From Sipunculus nudus (lineage: Eukaryota > Annelida > Sipuncula > Golfingiida > Sipunculidae): a stretch of DNA of 64,000 nt. The stretch is from contig CM049307.1 of the NCBI GenBank assembly GCA_026874595.1, positions 26,946,362-27,010,361 of the forward strand, in the 5' to 3' direction. Shown here piece by piece: positions 49,449 through 59,966 of this stretch (positions within the stretch are counted from its first letter, which is position 1; each line of letters opens with the position of its first letter). The notes beneath the pieces were generated by a model. It saw only the letters and a program-made list of their open reading frames with translations. It had not been told where the DNA came from and did no database searches. The translations under genes were made by a program, and so were the position numbers.

Positions 49449-50573
49449 ACTATTAATGAAAAAAGTGGATATGCTAAAAAAATAGGCTTGTATATAAACT
49501 TAAATGCATTATTCCTTTGAAAGTGAAATGACGGTATTAGTCCATTCTGTCCACTTGCCTGTCCATCTGTAAATTTTTCATATGCATCACAGTATCTCAA
49601 AACTTTTACTGTTTTTCTTCATGACAGTCTTGTCAGAGTATTAGTTTGCAATCATATATTGAGAACTTTACTATAACCAAGTAGGAGGACCCTTTCCTCT
49701 TAGCTTCTCATATGCTTATATAAATATAAAACATTACAATAGAATATTTTTCATATTTTGCATTTGCAAAAATTTCAAACTTTTGTCATGACCCATGGGT
49801 CCTTTGTTTATATTCTGGTTTCTCCACATCATTGTTTGGCTAAAACTGAATAAATACCAGACATGGTGCAAATACTTTGCAAATGTATATGAATATGAAT
49901 ATGAATATGTACTCCATTATAAAATTTCTTGCATAAGAATGGGAATTCAGGTAAAAATGAAAGTATTTGAATACCAGTGCAAATACTTTCAAAATGTATT
50001 CATGAATGCATATATTCTATAATATTATTTTAATAATTAGTTCAGTTATATTTTATTTAAAAAAATCATATGATTCTCTTATCATTTTTAATAAATATTA
50101 TATTGGCACAACATTTGTTATTAAATTTTAATAAATAGTTGAACTCTTTTATTTTATGTGCTGCTTATAAGTTATATGGCCAGGTCAAAATCTGTGTGAC
50201 AATAGCACTCCATTTGTTAAAAAAATAAATGAAATAAATCCTCTTCCCTGTCTCCAAAAATACTATCAAAATCATACATAAGCTAAACACCAACAACTTA
50301 TACAACTAAAGCTTATATTTATTACCACACAAAACCAGCATATGCCTCTTTCCCAAATCATAATTTTTATCATATATAACAGCTGAGCGCCGTGACCCAT
50401 GGGTCCCTTGTTTTAAATGGGCCGGAACATTATGCACTTTGTATATTAATGAGGAAATATATTTACTCACTTAACATGTAAATTGCTGAAGCTAGAAACT
50501 TTTTTTCAGGGATATAACTTTATTTAATCAAGATCCAATCGTATACCAAAAATTAGATCTGAGTTTTGCAATT

Positions 50574-50700
50574 TTTAGCTCATCTGACTGTAACGAGCTA
50601 TAGCAATCACCCTTTGTCCGGCGTCCGTCCGATTGTCTGGCCGACAAGGCACAAATCGTAACCATTAGACCTAGAAACTTGTAACTGTACATCCAGGGCT
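50574..50700 (+). repeat. TAGCTCATCTGAC-family repeat
   Basis: TTTTTAGCTCATCTGACTGT then GCGTCCGTCCG and GACAAGGCACAAATCGTAAC. Confidence 0.6.
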
Positions 50701-51199
50701 AATGGGCAAATAACTTTTAAATACTTTTTGTTAACTTCTCACACCTTAATTCATTCAGGCACTATATATATACCAATTCCAGTTCTCAGTAAATATATGA
50801 TGTTCGCTCATTTCAGTACTTTTATGGAAATTGATAAAATGCTACAATTAATAACTTCATAACAAACTATAACAAATTTTAGTAATTCTTTCTAGTAACT
50901 TTTCAGTCCTTTTTGTTCATATTTCAAGCTCATTTTGGTTCTCATTTTGTCTTTTCAGGGACTTATTTTTAGACGCTTAATTGTAAGAATAATTTGATTA
51001 GATAAAAATTATACATGCTCTATACAGCAAGCCCTAAAGTATGCCCTGAAAATGTAAATAATATTAAAGTAGAAAACTCTCCACATTCACCGTTTACTCC
51101 TGGAAAATCAAGCTTATTGTCCTGGAAAATCCTGGAAAATTTCTGGAAAACTGGTTTGGCCAAGGTGTGGGAACCCTGAACAAGGTAGAGTTGTGAAAT

Positions 51200-51980
51200 T
51201 TATTTGTTTAAACCTTGCAAGTACACGACCCTGCAAGAATGTCTTTTTTTATTCCCTACGTGCCTTTATGTAGGCCTATACCTTCATGATAACTGTATAT
51301 ATTTCATGTCCTTTGGTATTGCTACCTATGACCCTTTAAGTATGAAGACTTTTGCATGTAAAAGTTCATCTTTTACAGCATTGCAAGGTGGTTCCACAAA
51401 CACATTCACTGAGAGAGGTTGGCCAGCCATTGATCATAATATCCATTTGATATCGTCATTGTCTTATCTTTAAGGTTTTTGTTTTTTTTTTATTTATATA
51501 TTCAGCATGAACACGCTCTATATTGCATGTGTAGCTCGGGCTTCTTAACTCGCTGCGCACTTCCCCTCACCAGCGGTCTGGGTGGAACCAGTAGGGGCGG
51601 ATTCTTTTTCTCCCGGTATGAAAGGGCCGCGCCTAACTTTACAAGCAAACAACCGAAATCATTGAAAAGATTGCTCTAATACCTCGAACTCGTGCGTTTG
51701 ATTAAGGTTTTATGAAACGTTGTAGCCACTCCTCAATTCCTCATACCCGCCATTCTTGTGGCCATTGCTTTGGAAACGGCCAAACTGCCGGCGGGGAAAA
51801 TTTACCTTTACCAGAAATCCAACACACTTTTTGGAGTTCAACCGTGCGGGACCCGCGCGGTACCCGCATGTATGGAAGGCACCCTTATATTTACCACACA
51901 AGCATTGTAACCATCCCTGTCACGGCTTCATCTAGAGAACCTTACATAGAGAATAACAATTTTATTAGGGTGAATCCTGA
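51200..51980. other. No clear gene; GC-richer patch with a shared end motif
   Basis: CCGCATGTATGGAAGGCACC at 51864 recurs as CCGCATGTATGGAAAGGCAC at 55238, both after GGGACCC(G/A)CGCGG. It probably marks an end of a dispersed element. Confidence 0.4.
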
Positions 51981-51981
51981 C

Positions 51982-52129
51982 TATCGCGTGGGAAAGAGAT
52001 AATTATCGCGTGTGAACGGGATAAAATCGCATGGGAACGAGATGAATATCGCGTGAAATAGGATATTTATCGCGTGGGAACGAGATAAAATCGCGTTGGA
52101 AAGAGATACTATTGCGTTGAAACGTGATC
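51982..52129 (+). repeat. Minisatellite of TATCGCGTGGGAACGAGATA units
   Basis: About seven units of 19-24 bp, with variants TCGCATGGG, GCGTGAAATAGG and GCGTTGAAACGTG. Adjacent to decayed integrase coding sequence. Confidence 0.85.
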
Positions 52130-52141
52130 AAGTGTGTCTGA

Positions 52142-52440
52142 GTGATCCCGTACAAGCCACCGTACTGGACACACATAAACAGGAAAATGAACACCGGATA
52201 CCACAAGAGCGTAAAGGTGGGCAATAAAGTGGTCGTCGCCAAGTATAAGGAAACTTTTGAGAAAGGTGTTCGCACGCGTTTGAGGGAAGAGCTTTTTGAA
52301 ATCAAATACTGTATCCGGGATCTTTTAGGATTGTTTACATTCTGTTACATGGTAACAGTGAAGAAGTCGAAGGCAAATGGACTAAGGATCACTGTGTTAA
52401 ACCGCCAAGTTTCGATTCCAACACCTTGAAATATCCCCAA
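52142..52440 (+). pseudogene. Decayed integrase C-terminal fragment, Polinton/Maverick type
   Basis: The frame contains VKVGNKVVVAKYKETFEKG and EELFEIKYCIRD, resembling the SH3-like C-terminal region of Polinton-type integrases (family pattern KVGDKVRISK..FEKG..EE.F.I). After about 52,330 the similarity moves to another frame (EEVEGKW), so it is frameshifted. No intact gene. Family identification is by eye. Confidence 0.5.
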
Positions 52441-52465
52441 GCACCACTCGTGAAAAAGGATGACT

Positions 52466-52747
52466 TTAAATTTTCTTGAACTCCTCGCTTGGGCTAAAAA
52501 CAACCCTATCCTTTGTCATGTTGATAAATGTAACACCAGGTGGAGTGACTAAAATGGGTAACCCGTTCTCTTTGTGATGCACATCATACATTCCACTTGT
52601 GCCACAAACATTAGACGGAACCTCACTGCCCCACAGTTGAAGGGGGAAACATGAAAAATTGTGATTGAAGTTAGCGGTAAGGTGGTGGTGGGGTTGGAAT
52701 TTGGCGTGCCAGTTGTAGAAAGCACAGAAAAAAAAATTTGTGTACAA
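52466..52747 (-). pseudogene. Coding-like fragment, unidentified, beside the integrase relic
   Basis: Open 93 codons on the - strand. The second half (LQLWGSEVPSNVCGTSGMYD, then LPILVTPPGVTFI) has protein-like composition, the first half does not. Its position next to integrase debris suggests another piece of the same element, but I do not recognise it. Confidence 0.3.
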
Positions 52748-52782
52748 TTGTTTAAGATTATTTAATTCATTTCGAAGAAAAA

Positions 52783-52962
52783 ATGTGCCGCCCGTTTACA
52801 TCCCTAGCGCGTGAAGATGACTTTAATGAGAAAGACCGCCTTCTGTTTGGAAGGGATTTAGTCAACAGAATCACTCGCCAAGACATGTAACTCACAATGG
52901 TCAGGGAGTATGTCCCACAAGCTGCCATCCCTGAATACCCCCGCGCAGGTTATGGGTACTGA
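52783..52962 (+). pseudogene. Coding-like fragment with an in-frame stop
   Basis: It reads MCRPFTSLAREDDFNEKDRL and on to RITRQDM, a TAA at 52888, then resumes as MVREYVPQAAIPEYPRAGYG up to TGA (52960). Hydrophilic, protein-like on both sides of the stop, hence likely a decayed gene of the virus-like element nearby. Not recognised. Confidence 0.3.
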
Positions 52963-53127
52963 AATGGTTCAAATGAACGGCGTCCTTGTATGTTGACGGA
53001 GACGCTATGTAAAAGCCGTTTCATAAGGTGTGAAGGCCTGCATACGGATGCTACATGTATATATCAGTAGCAGGTTTATGTCGTTGTCTTTGAAAAGAAA
53101 AAGGAGCTGATTGAGCTTATCAGACTG

Positions 53128-54951
53128 CATAAACAAGGCTTACAGGCCTTATGCGAACCTGTGCAATTGTTTATACACCAGGTATAATGCTGCAATTCTG
53201 TGCCATTACTTTTGAAGTAGGCCTACATGTCTTGTATACGAAGAAGGTATCAGATATGTATACATATGCCCAATTTCAGGCTGATATCCCCTCCTAAGAA
53301 ATAAGCAGGAGCATACACTGTACACAAATCATTGTAGGTGGCGCCACCAGTCTTGTATACGACAGAGCTTTACGATATGGTTAAATATGCCCAATTTCAG
53401 GCTGATATATCAAATTCCTCTGGAGAAATAAGCAGGCACATACACTGTACAATAGACAGGTCAAAATAGCAGGCCAATACATCAATCTTCTCGAGTTTGA
53501 TGCACTGGGCTGACCAGGCTTAGGTGAGAAAGGCAGTTGCCCCGAGTGAACTGTGACAAAAAGCTGGCTCAAGTTACTGCACTGAGTGAGCTCTTTACCT
53601 GTACCTGGCTGCACTGAGTGAATTCTTGACTGTTGCATAATCTGACACAGTTGGCAGTTTGCCAAAGCCATAAATAGATCCAGGCTGACCTTTGGCGCCA
53701 AATCTGATACAGTGGACAGTCTGCCAAAGCTATAAATAGAATGCAGCTACTGCACTGAGTGAACTCTTGACCTGTTGCCTAATCTGATAGTTGCTAGTCT
53801 GCCAAAGCTATAAACAGATCCAGGCTGACCTTTGGCCTGTTGCCAAATCTGAAATAGTTGGCAGTCTGCCAAGCTATTTAACCTGAAATCTAAATGTCTA
53901 GTGGCATGATGTAATAGATGCTGATAAACTGGTGCCAGGCGAGCTGTAACTGCTTCACACAGCTAACATATATGGTAAAATGGCTCAATTCATTCTCCAT
54001 AATTCAGTCAAAAATCATTCATGTGGAACCATTAAAGACAATTATAATAAGAATTATTGTGGGGATTAAGCTTGTAAAATATTAAACAAATTGGCTTCAG
54101 TGGCGTCAGTCGAAAAACGTTTTGCAGGTTATAACTCATATAGAAAGATAAAGCAAACTGGCTAAGTTCAGCTTCCCGTAACTCGGCCAAAAAGCACTTA
54201 ACTTGAATTATCAACATCTAAGGGTAATTAATGTGTGAGATTTAAGAATTTTGCCCAGTGGTTTTTGAGAAGAAGACTTGTAGCCACTGAGCTAAAATGT
54301 GATGTTGTGCCATATATAACTAAATTCAGCTTCCCATAACTCAGTCAAAATTTAATAAACAGAGACCATTTGAACATACCTCAGAAAGCACTTCCCTAGG
54401 ATCATTTCTGTGCGATATTAAACAATTTGACCATATGGTTTCAGATAAGAAGTCCTTTGTAGCCCTCAGTATGATACAGGCACTGATGACCCCCGTACAG
54501 AATGTCCGATGCAGGTGGCGCCTTCAATACTTCAATTTCAGATATGACTCGTGACCAACATTGGCATAAAATTTGGTGATGATAGCTCCAGCCGTTTCTG
54601 AGACTGAAATTTTAGTATGCTTTTTTGGACAGATGACTAAGTTCAACTTCCTATATATCGGCCAAAATTCGCCCAGCTTGAACCATTCGAACAAACTTGA
54701 GATTGTTTGTGGTATTTATTCTGTGAAATTTGGACAATTTGGCAGGACGGTTTCGAAGAAGAAGACTTTCAAAGATTTTAATGCTTTTCCCTGTAAAATC
54801 TAAGAAAATGCAGATGGCCAAAAAATAAACAAAATCCGATAGTTTTTTAGATGACTGATTTTTGCATATAGTAAGCTCCTGTCGTTTTCGAGATAGAATG
54901 GGTTAACGTACAGACGACGGCGCACCATCGCATATGCTCACAGGTTCACTA
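53128..54951 (-). mobile_element. Composite modular repeat, reverse-orientation copy
   Basis: Read on the - strand it begins AGTGAACCTGTGAGCATATG (near 54950) and ends AGGCCTGTAAGCCTTGTTTA (near 53130), both matching the edges of 1073-5555. Internal modules occur in the same order but the 180-bp array is absent. Confidence 0.6.
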
Positions 54952-55375
54952 AAAAATATACGACCAATCTTCATTGAGATACGGCCCGGGGCCAGCTCAA
55001 GTTAGAGTGTGACAGGAAATAGCCACCATTTAAGCCTGGCTGTTGAGATACTGCGCTTCAACCTGCCTCATCAGTTGGTATAAGTGTTTACATTGAATAT
55101 TCCCCAGCACATTACACTAAAATCTGAGAAATTATGATTATAGGTGCATGCGTTTATCCCAACTAATGGGTCACCCGCATGAGGGGACCCGCTCAAATGA
55201 AAAGAGACTCTCCGCATGCGGGGACCCACGCGGGTGAACATCCGCATGTATGGAAAGGCACCCTAATGGCATAAGCCTTGCAGTTTATTAACTCATTGTG
55301 TGTTCAGCCTCTCGGTCATGGCTGTTTTGATGTCGTTTTCGGTGGTAAAAAACCTTTCAAATTTATATTCATCGA
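54952..55375. other. Intergenic; second CCGCATGTATGG element end
   Basis: At 55165-55265 GGGACCC and CCGCATG motifs repeat in both orientations. Otherwise no gene. Confidence 0.4.
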
Positions 55376-55557
55376 CTAACTATGTGATTTCAGGATTGTA
55401 AAATTTAAACCCTTATCTGTATATAATGAAAAGGGTGTCTGCCAGTGCTCTCGGAAATGCCCTTGAAAGCTGCAGCTGCTACTTTCCAAGTTTCGTTTTA
55501 AAGGTTTGGTGAAAGCGTACTTGCTGGACAGGTCTACGGCATCAAAGGAAAATATTT
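55376..55557 (-). pseudogene. Decayed retroviral-type integrase core fragment
   Basis: Stop-to-stop frame on the - strand with DAVDLSSKYAFTKPLKRN and FSLYTDKGLNF. These match two conserved parts of Polinton/Ginger-type DDE integrases (pattern D.FSKYA...PLK and L.TDKG.EF), holding two acidic catalytic-type residues with the spacing shortened. Both ends are closed by stops; nothing intact. Confidence 0.55.
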
Positions 55558-55716
55558 AGATTTTTGTTATTCGTGTGCATGAACGTATCAGCCAAGTGTG
55601 CCAGCCATTGTTCACCAACAACCCCTCTATTGTACGCACATGTTCAAATTAACGCTCTTTTGCAGGTGCAGGTTTTATGGTAACATGAAGCGTGAGCCCT
55701 GAGGCATTGTCTGGCT

Positions 55717-55908
55717 TTATCTATATCCTTTTTTGTTTTTGTTTTTTTCCGTCGCATCAGGAAAGTTTTGAAAGGACGCGAGCTGTGTTCCTCGAGGATG
55801 TCGTGACGGGGGGGGGGGGGGTCTGGTGCTGTCTAAGATATTTTGCCTTTCTTTATCATTGGGATCTTCGGCCGAAGCACCCCTCCTTTTTCTTTTGCGC
55901 GGCGCCAT
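55717..55908 (-). CDS. Possible N-terminal exon or relic, MAPRKRKRRG start
   Basis: The ATG at 55906-55908 has a good context (CCAACATGGCG) in a GC-rich patch and reads MAPRKRKRRGASAEDPNDKE, a nuclear-localisation-like start. The frame then crosses a G-run (55808-55821 on +), where length slippage makes the reading unreliable. It lies just upstream (minus sense) of the integrase relic, so it may be its former neighbour or a separate gene's first exon. Confidence 0.25.
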   Translation of the reverse strand: MAPRKRKRRGASAEDPNDKERQNILDSTRPPPPPSRHPRGTQLASFQNFPDATEKNKNKKGYR

Positions 55909-56374
55909 GTTGGACGGAACTCTCCTTCTTTGCTAAATAAATACCATTTTTTACCTTTTCATAGCCTGAGGCGTGGATTATTGTGGGTAAGTTTTTTTCT
56001 TTTGTTGGACTCTTGCCACTCCTTGTTGGATTCTTGTCTGTAGGACTCAGAGCGGGAGAAAACACCAGTGCTAGTTCCAAGTCCAGAGCTTCCAGAAATA
56101 TAGGTGATGTAACAACCCGGGGGAATGGGTACTTCTGTCCAGTGACAACAGGTTTAGAACCGGGCTGTAAAGGTGCTGGGGCGGTGAGAGGAGCGCCATC
56201 TGGTGGTGCCTAGAAATATTTTAGTTGTCTTTCATTGGCTTTGTGTCGTCGGTTTTGGGAATGGGTGACGATCTTAGAGATTTTTTTAACACTTGACGGG
56301 AGATTACACTATATTTTCAATCAACAATATCATATTCATTTATTCTATTTTAACGTCTATGGTCATTTCATCAT

Positions 56375-56620
56375 CTAGCATTTGATCATTATTGTAAATG
56401 AGGATTTTAAATATCTTAATTCCATCCAAAATGTATTAACCAAACCAGTTTCACCCGCACCCGAGGGACCTGCAAAAAAATATATATTTTCGAGGATCTT
56501 ATACCTATAATCGGCGAAATCACCTTGGGACATAATATTTTCTAAAAGCTTTATTAAAAAATATGTTTGCAAGATCGAACCTAATGTAATGTAGATTACA
56601 ATAAACAATACCGTAATCAC
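56375..56620 (-). pseudogene. P-loop NTPase-like fragment with altered Walker A
   Basis: The minus-strand frame contains ENIYFFAGPSGAGETGLVNT. GPSGAGET would be a Walker A motif (GxxGxGK[ST]) with the Lys changed to Glu. Helicases and packaging ATPases of large transposons have similar motifs. No Walker B was found. A TTTTTTTGCAG acceptor lies inside the motif, so an exon boundary is another reading. Confidence 0.3.
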
Positions 56621-57389
56621 TGAATGTGCAATGCTTTATATTGAAATAAGTCACAAAACTGTGGATACCAGTGACAGGAACTGCATGGTTGTTTTAGAAA
56701 TTTAATCATTATTAGATCAGGTGAAATTCTGGGAGGACAGGAACAACTACATGCAGGGAGGATAGGGGCATGCCCCTGATTTTAGTAACAGCGTCCAAGC
56801 TGCATTCTTCACTCATGTCATCAGCCATAATATACACCAAGACCATGTACAGGTGTAACGAGACTTTTATTGGAAAGGCATAGGACGTTTGATGCAAATA
56901 GGAAGTTAAAATGTACCAAAAAAAAGTTACATGGCACACTTGATGTGCCAGTCATGTATGTACAATACATGCAAATCGTGCTCTTCCCCCCACCCCCTTA
57001 AAAGAACTGTTTCTTTTGTTTAGCAAAGTCCTGCCAATTCCGATTTGTAAATTAAGACGATTCCCACATCATCAAAAATACGAACAAGAGATCCGTAACC
57101 ACCTTTTTAAACTATGTTCAATCTATGAAATTAACAAATTTAACAGCTACAGTAATCTGAAGATGATACTGTAGTACATCTTAGAACCTTTGCCTCTTCA
57201 AATAAACCGATAGCTTATGTAAAATTCATTTCTGTTAAACTTCCCGAGAGGCTTACAGGGTCCGGAGCAAGAAGTTGTTGCGGTTCAGGCGATGTTGTCA
57301 CGCAGCAGATATTAAGATCTTCCTAGTCCTTTCCCAGCCACACTCCACCGCACATTCAAAATGACTGTCGAAATAATTTGTAAAAGTAG

Positions 57390-57482
57390 TCAACATCGTT
57401 CATGCAGGACTTGTCCATCAGCTTTTACTACTTTGCAATGTGGCTCCGAGGAACCGACCGGTATACCATATTCGTCTGCCAT
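57390..57482 (-). CDS. Short open frame behind a TATA/CRE promoter-like segment
   Basis: On the - strand ATG sits in a good Kozak context (TCATCATGGCAG) and opens 30 codons starting MADEYGIPVGSSEPHCKVV, ending at TGA. It could be a small first exon (GT donors occur inside) or chance. The promoter-like motifs 80-115 bp upstream make it worth recording. Not recognised. Confidence 0.2.
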   Translation of the reverse strand: MADEYGIPVGSSEPHCKVVKADGQVLHERC

Positions 57483-57563
57483 GATGAAAGCGGCGGAGGT
57501 GCTTACGTAAGGCTTACAGACTACAGCGGCGAATACGGGAATGGTCTGGTCTCACGCAGGTCA

Positions 57564-57597
57564 TTATATAAGGTTACATATGTCGCCGGTGACGTCA
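57564..57597 (-). promoter_or_regulatory. TATA box and consensus CRE, minus-strand promoter candidate
   Basis: A perfect palindromic CRE (TGACGTCA, 57590-57597) lies 18 bp from TTATATAA (57564-57571), in a local GC-richer patch within AT-rich DNA. In minus orientation CRE is upstream of TATA, and TATA is about 82 bp upstream of the ATG at 57482. Both motifs are near-palindromic, so direction is inferred from the ATG. Confidence 0.28.
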
Positions 57598-58034
57598 TAC
57601 AGTCATCAGCCAGTCAGATAATACAAAGAATTCCTCGTCGATGGTGTTACAGGTTCTTTTTCCCGCCTGAACGAGGTGCGGAGGTTTACCAAGGTACCGT
57701 ACTAGCCCAGCATGGGGCAACTTGCCGCCAGCTTGACCCTTTCACTGGATAACAACACTTCTACAATGTAACTTTTTACCTTGCCCATATGCATGTTGTT
57801 ATCGCATAGCTTCTGACCTTCCACTTTAATCTGTTGATAAAATGGACAAGATTTGACACAAGAACATACCATGCTTTCTCTGAATTTCTCGTCCATTTCC
57901 ACTTAAGGTTTCCTGTGAAAGGAAGCTTTCCTGCCAACTCTAGAAATTCTCAATGAAAAGCCTTATATTTATTAATTTTACATGGATGGTACAAATACCG
58001 CTAGTTATTATAACTAATACTTGGTGTTCGGTAT

Positions 58035-58165
58035 TGTCTTGAGGTGAAGGAAATCGAAGAACATGGAGAAAACCCAGGATGGACCACTACAACCCACTTT
58101 CATAGGCACGCCTGGGTTTGAATCTGGGTCATCAGCGGAGACAGCCGAGCGTTTTGCCCCCACAA
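58035..58165 (-). repeat. SINE-like repeat, copy 2
   Basis: The minus strand reads CAAAACGCTCGGCTGTC, GATTCAAACCCAGGCG (B-box-like), AAGTGGGTTGTAG, GGTTTTCTCCATGTTC. Same order as 27979-28135. Confidence 0.6.
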
Positions 58166-58745
58166 CAAATTCTAGATAAAGATGGTAGCATAGTTTATAC
58201 TTTTCAAGTGATTTATTCATAATTTTCTCTTCACTGTTCACTCTAATCTGTGATGTATATGGTCTCATGCTGGTCGAGTACAGTAGAGTACTTCCATAAC
58301 TGACCAGGCAGGATAACAAAATGTGGGCATGAAAAATTGCTAAAGGACCAGGTAACACTTTTATTGCCCATCCTATGTAACAAAGTCAGGAGAGGGCCTT
58401 CTGATTAGATCAAAGATATAAATTGGTGTTCTTCTTCATTATGTTTTGTTTCTGACTAATCAATTTCATGTTTCAAGATGTGCATCTCTGATGCTTTTTT
58501 TCTTCTCTCAGAGCGCCTTTGCACTTAAAATTTTAGAGTACTTTTAATTAATTGAGTTTTCATCCTGTAAGAAGATATACAGGAGTGTCCTGTCAGCTGA
58601 CGTGTCCCTGAGTCTGTTTCTCAACATCCACCACAATAATGACCCCTAGATCACAGGAGTCGTCTCTGACTGCTTGAGGTCACATGACACAGCTGCATCG
58701 CTGCAGATGTCACACAACTGATCAGGTCCTGTGCCATCCAGCCAT

Positions 58746-58751
58746 TTTATT
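58746..58751 (-). terminator. Polyadenylation signal for the 58.8 kb gene
   Basis: AATAAA on the - strand about 63 nt after the TGA at 58814; supports the terminal-exon call. Confidence 0.35.
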
Positions 58752-58813
58752 TTCTTGGATAATATACCCTTTTCTGGTCTTGGCCCGGTTTCCAGATTTA
58801 AGGCCTGCGACTT

Positions 58814-58933
58814 TCATCCAAATTTTGCTTTTGGACCTTGTGTCACACGGTCAACCTCATGATTGTAATAACATGACCTGCTGGAGTCTGGTGAAGGTCC
58901 TTCTTGTATGTGAACAATCACAGTAGGCAGACC
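58814..58933 (-). CDS. Terminal exon of an unidentified minus-strand gene
   Basis: The acceptor CCTCTGCTTTCAG ends at 58934. The exon then reads GLPTVIVHIQEGPSPDSSRS, continues to QGPKAKFG and stops at TGA (58814-58816), 39 residues. AATAAA lies 63-68 nt downstream (58746-58751). Joined in phase 0 to the short exon at 59504-59535, it continues a Ser-rich sequence without a break. I do not recognise the protein; the Ser-rich charged tail could be a cytoplasmic C terminus, but this is a guess. A chance open frame of this length is possible; the three agreeing signals argue against it. Confidence 0.42.
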   Translation of the reverse strand, partial: GLPTVIVHIQEGPSPDSSRSCYYNHEVDRVTQGPKAKFG

Positions 58934-59177
58934 CTGAAAGCAGAGGTCAAATTTAAAATTCACACAATTATTACATATTTCAACAGATACCAGGCCACAA
59001 CAGAATTATTCTGCCTGATCTGGTTTAAACGTACCATGAGATGTGGCAAATTCTTACCTTTATATTATTTAAGAGTATATATGACAACAAATAAAATAAA
59101 AATATTTAATCTAACATACAAATTTACAAAAAGACTGCCCTGTTAGGGTGTTACTAGGATTTTTTCAGAGGTTTCAA

Positions 59178-59455
59178 GTCCTGGGAGGATACACCTACAG
59201 TTGGGTCAGGAGTTCTCTGTTAGAGGATACATCTACAAATGGGGCAGAAATTCTCTATCCCTGGAGGATACCTCTTAAGTTGGGTCAGGAGTTCCCTGTC
59301 CTGGGAGGATAAACCTACAGTTGGGTGAGGATTTCTCTGTCAAGGGAGGGTACACCTACAGTTGGGTCAGGATTTCTCTGTCACGGGAGGGTACACCTAC
59401 AGTTGGGTTAGGAGTTCTCTGTCCAGGGAGGATACAGCAACAGTAAGGTCAGCTG
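59178..59455 (+). repeat. Minisatellite, about 41-bp units, seven copies
   Basis: Units of GGGAGGATACACCTACAGTT plus GGGTCAGGAGTTCTCTGTC, starting near 59183, 59224, 59263, 59303, 59344, 59386 and 59425. Confidence 0.9.
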
Positions 59456-59503
59456 AATCCAGCCGTCAATAGCAGACTTATGCGGTGTACCAGCTACACT
59501 TAC

Positions 59504-59535
59504 CTCACTATCACTGGCCACAGAGGCTGATTTTG
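59504..59535 (-). CDS. Short exon preceding the 58.8 kb terminal exon
   Basis: A consensus donor GAG|GTAAGT ends this 32-nt exon. In the frame required by the next exon it reads KSASVASDSE. The acceptor (GATATTGACAG) has a weak pyrimidine tract, so the 5' edge is uncertain. Upstream exons were not found with confidence. Confidence 0.35.
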
Positions 59536-59966
59536 CTGTCAATATCACATGGTCACCAAATCAGACATCCTGTTCTGCTAAATGGAAAGATTAAAATTAG
59601 AAATGTGTCCAGATTTGTATGGAATAAAATTAATAAAACTTCAAAGTTAACAGTATCAATATATCTGAAAAGAATGGGTTGCTGTGTACAGAGTTTGTTA
59701 ATAAAATTAATAATATATTATTTATGTATTTCACATCAAAAGGTATATTAGTCTCCACCAAATGCCATGAAAAGAAAAGTTATGATATAAAATAATGTAT
59801 AAGTACAATATATTTGGACATTCTATCTACAGCACATTATTACTTAAAAAGTGTTTTGTCCAAATCACGGTTACCCAAACATATTCAAAAATTTCTGAAA
59901 GCTGTCATAATTCTGAATTTGGTCTTATATGGTCGGTCTTCTGGTCACAGTAATAAATCACCAACA

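Larger units (their letters stand above)
46318..50576 (+). repeat. Pair of 120-bp direct repeats
   Basis: 46318-46440 and 50458-50576 share TCACTTAACATG, AATTGCTGAAGCT, TATAACTTTATTTAATCAAG and AAAATTAGATCTGA in order. They flank the interior of the 44.9-51.2 kb element. Confidence 0.6.
44867..51178. mobile_element. hAT-like TIR element, 6.3 kb (candidate, nested)
   Basis: The left end is CAAGGTTCCCAAGCC and the right end, reversed, CAGGGTTCCCACACC. Both continue into CCTGGAA-rich subterminal repeats (44885-44985 and 51106-51153). AACAAG flanks on both sides (44861-44866, 51179-51184). CAGGGTTCCCA ends with TGGAA repeats are typical of a widespread animal hAT group. No transposase is left; the interior consists of other repeats. 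Confidence 0.5.
56621..58034. other. Mostly featureless, apart from the minus promoter candidate
   Basis: A + frame at 57402-57752 is open for 116 codons but overlaps the minus TATA/CRE segment and matches nothing I know. No repeats recognised. Confidence 0.35.

Noticed and set aside
57402-57752. 116-codon + frame
   Set aside because: Lies across the minus TATA/CRE segment and shows no known motif; kept only as a note.
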